Source: an uncultured Ruminococcus sp.
Lineage (GTDB): Bacteria; Bacillota; Clostridia; Oscillospirales; Ruminococcaceae
Reading direction: 5' to 3'
NCBI GenBank assembly: GCA_945876155.1
Contig: CAMCMW010000005.1
Location: 1-16,168 of the forward strand
Length of the DNA stretch: 16,168 bases
Shown piece by piece: positions 15,311-16,168 of the stretch. Each line of letters opens with the position of its first letter. Position 1 is the first letter of the stretch. Below the pieces are notes generated by a model. It did not search any database. It had not been told where the DNA came from and worked only from the letters and a program-made list of their open reading frames with translations. Position numbers and translations under genes: made by a program.

Positions 15311-16168
15311 ATGATTTATGATGATATTCAGCGGCTGATAAGCTACGCTATAAAAAACGAACTGATAACTTCAGAGGACGTTTATGTTATACGCAATCAG
15401 TTTATGGAGGTGTTTCAGCTGACCGACTGGCAGGAATCCGTAGCAGACTGTCATGATGCCGACATTGATACATTGCTCTGTCCACTTGTTGATTATGCCT
15501 GTTCACATAATATCATTTCTGACACAACTGCCTCCCGTGAATTGTTTGATACAAAGCTTATGGGTATTCTTACACCCATGCCCAGAGAGGTGACAGCTGA
15601 ATTTCGTCAATGTTATGCAAAATCTCCGGAAACAGCCACAAACTGGTATTATGATTTCAGCAAGAAACTGAACTATGTCCGTCAGGGCAGAATTGCCAGG
15701 GATTTAAAGTGGACCTACGAATCCGAGTATGGTACACTGGATATCACCATAAATCGTTCCAAACCGGAGAAAGACCCGAAAGATATTGCCGCTGCAAAAT
15801 CAGTTCAGACTGCAGCTTATCCCAGGTGTCAGCTTTGTCCTGAAAATGCAGGCTTTGCAGGAAATCTGAATCATCCAGCAAGACAAAATCTGCGCCCGAT
15901 ACCATTGATAATCAGCGGAGAACCATGGCAAATACAATATTCTCCCTATGGCTATTACAATGAGCATTGCATTGTATTCAATGAAAATCATACTGCAATG
16001 TAAATTGATGATACAGTCTTTGAAAAGCTGTTTGATGTACTGGATTATCTTCCCCATTATTTTGTCGGCTCAAATGCTGATTTGCCGATTGTAGGTGGCT
16101 CAATTCTCAGTCATGAGCATTTTCAGGGCGGAAGATACACATTTGCAATGGAAAGAGCACAAATTGAA
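15311..16168 (+). pseudogene. galT: Galactose-1-phosphate uridylyltransferase (class II), broken by an in-frame TAA and cut by the window edge
   Basis: The start ATG at 15311 follows aggag. Codons 1-230 read as the N-terminal half of the Firmicutes class II GalT (PRCQLCPENAGFAGNLNHPA at about 174-193, YSPYGYYNEHCIVFNENHTAM at 210-230). Codon 231 (16001-16003) is TAA. The same frame then runs open for 55 codons to the window end and reads as the expected continuation: FPHYF-like [19 protein letters not shown], then [18 protein letters not shown]. No frameshift is needed. The likely ancestral codon is AAA (Lys), one base away. The family is about 490-500 residues and the active-site H-x-H (SHEHFQ) lies after the stop, so a 230-residue product should be inactive. 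A recent nonsense mutation, a sequencing error, or readthrough are the options. It normally exchanges UMP between UDP-glucose and galactose 1-phosphate. Confidence 0.88.

Noticed and set aside
16001..16003. TAA recoded as an amino acid in this organism
   Set aside because: Several intact neighbours (for example aga, galK and gtfA) end at TAA in the expected place, so a genome-wide reassignment is not supported.
1..16168. CRISPR arrays, tRNA or rRNA genes, insertion sequences, phage genes
   Set aside because: I saw no regularly spaced repeats, no tRNA-like cloverleaf, and no transposase, integrase or phage structural protein in any frame.

Overview
The window reads as an AT-rich, low-GC Gram-positive chromosome, probably a gut Clostridia of the Ruminococcus/Oscillospiraceae type. 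That assignment rests on strong AGGAGG-type ribosome sites, tightly packed operons, the lactic/Firmicutes-type galactokinase motif and a Firmicutes class II galT. It is an inference from gene style, not a taxonomic match. The window has two unrelated halves separated by a short stretch of gene debris.

Left half (1-4642) is accessory in character. Three genes in one direction encode the 3' part of a large helical protein that is cut by the window edge, a P-loop GTPase-like protein, and a protein with a soluble N-terminal domain and a single C-terminal membrane anchor. A 24-codon reading frame overlaps the end of the third gene. The set resembles GTPase-centred conflict or membrane-acting cassettes, but its function cannot be assigned from sequence alone. 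A strong terminator closes this unit. A consensus promoter that begins inside the terminator stem then drives a stand-alone AlbA_2 (Schlafen-like)/GHKL ATP-binding protein.

Middle (4643-5121) has no intact gene. It holds a strong hairpin terminator, a minus-strand coding-like tail, and a plus-strand remnant of an AraC-family DNA-binding domain with a small internal deletion.

Right half (5122-16168) is an alpha-galactoside (raffinose/melibiose-type) utilisation locus. A divergent AraC-family regulator (msmR-like) faces an eight-gene operon: lipoprotein binding protein (msmE), two ABC permeases (msmF, msmG), sucrose phosphorylase (gtfA), GH36 alpha-galactosidase (aga), galactokinase (galK), UDP-glucose 4-epimerase (galE) and class II galactose-1-phosphate uridylyltransferase (galT). 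The logic is import of the oligosaccharide, release of galactose by Aga, phosphorolysis of the remaining sucrose by GtfA, and Leloir metabolism of galactose. The intergenic region carries a 14-bp inverted repeat with TACCAAT cores plus a further copy at the operon promoter. An intercistronic hairpin separates the transporter genes from the enzyme genes. No ABC ATPase is present in the operon.

The most striking anomaly is at the right edge. galT has an in-frame TAA at 16001-16003, after which the same frame continues as well-formed galT sequence, including the H-x-H active-site region, to the end of the window. As sequenced, galT is broken while galK is intact.
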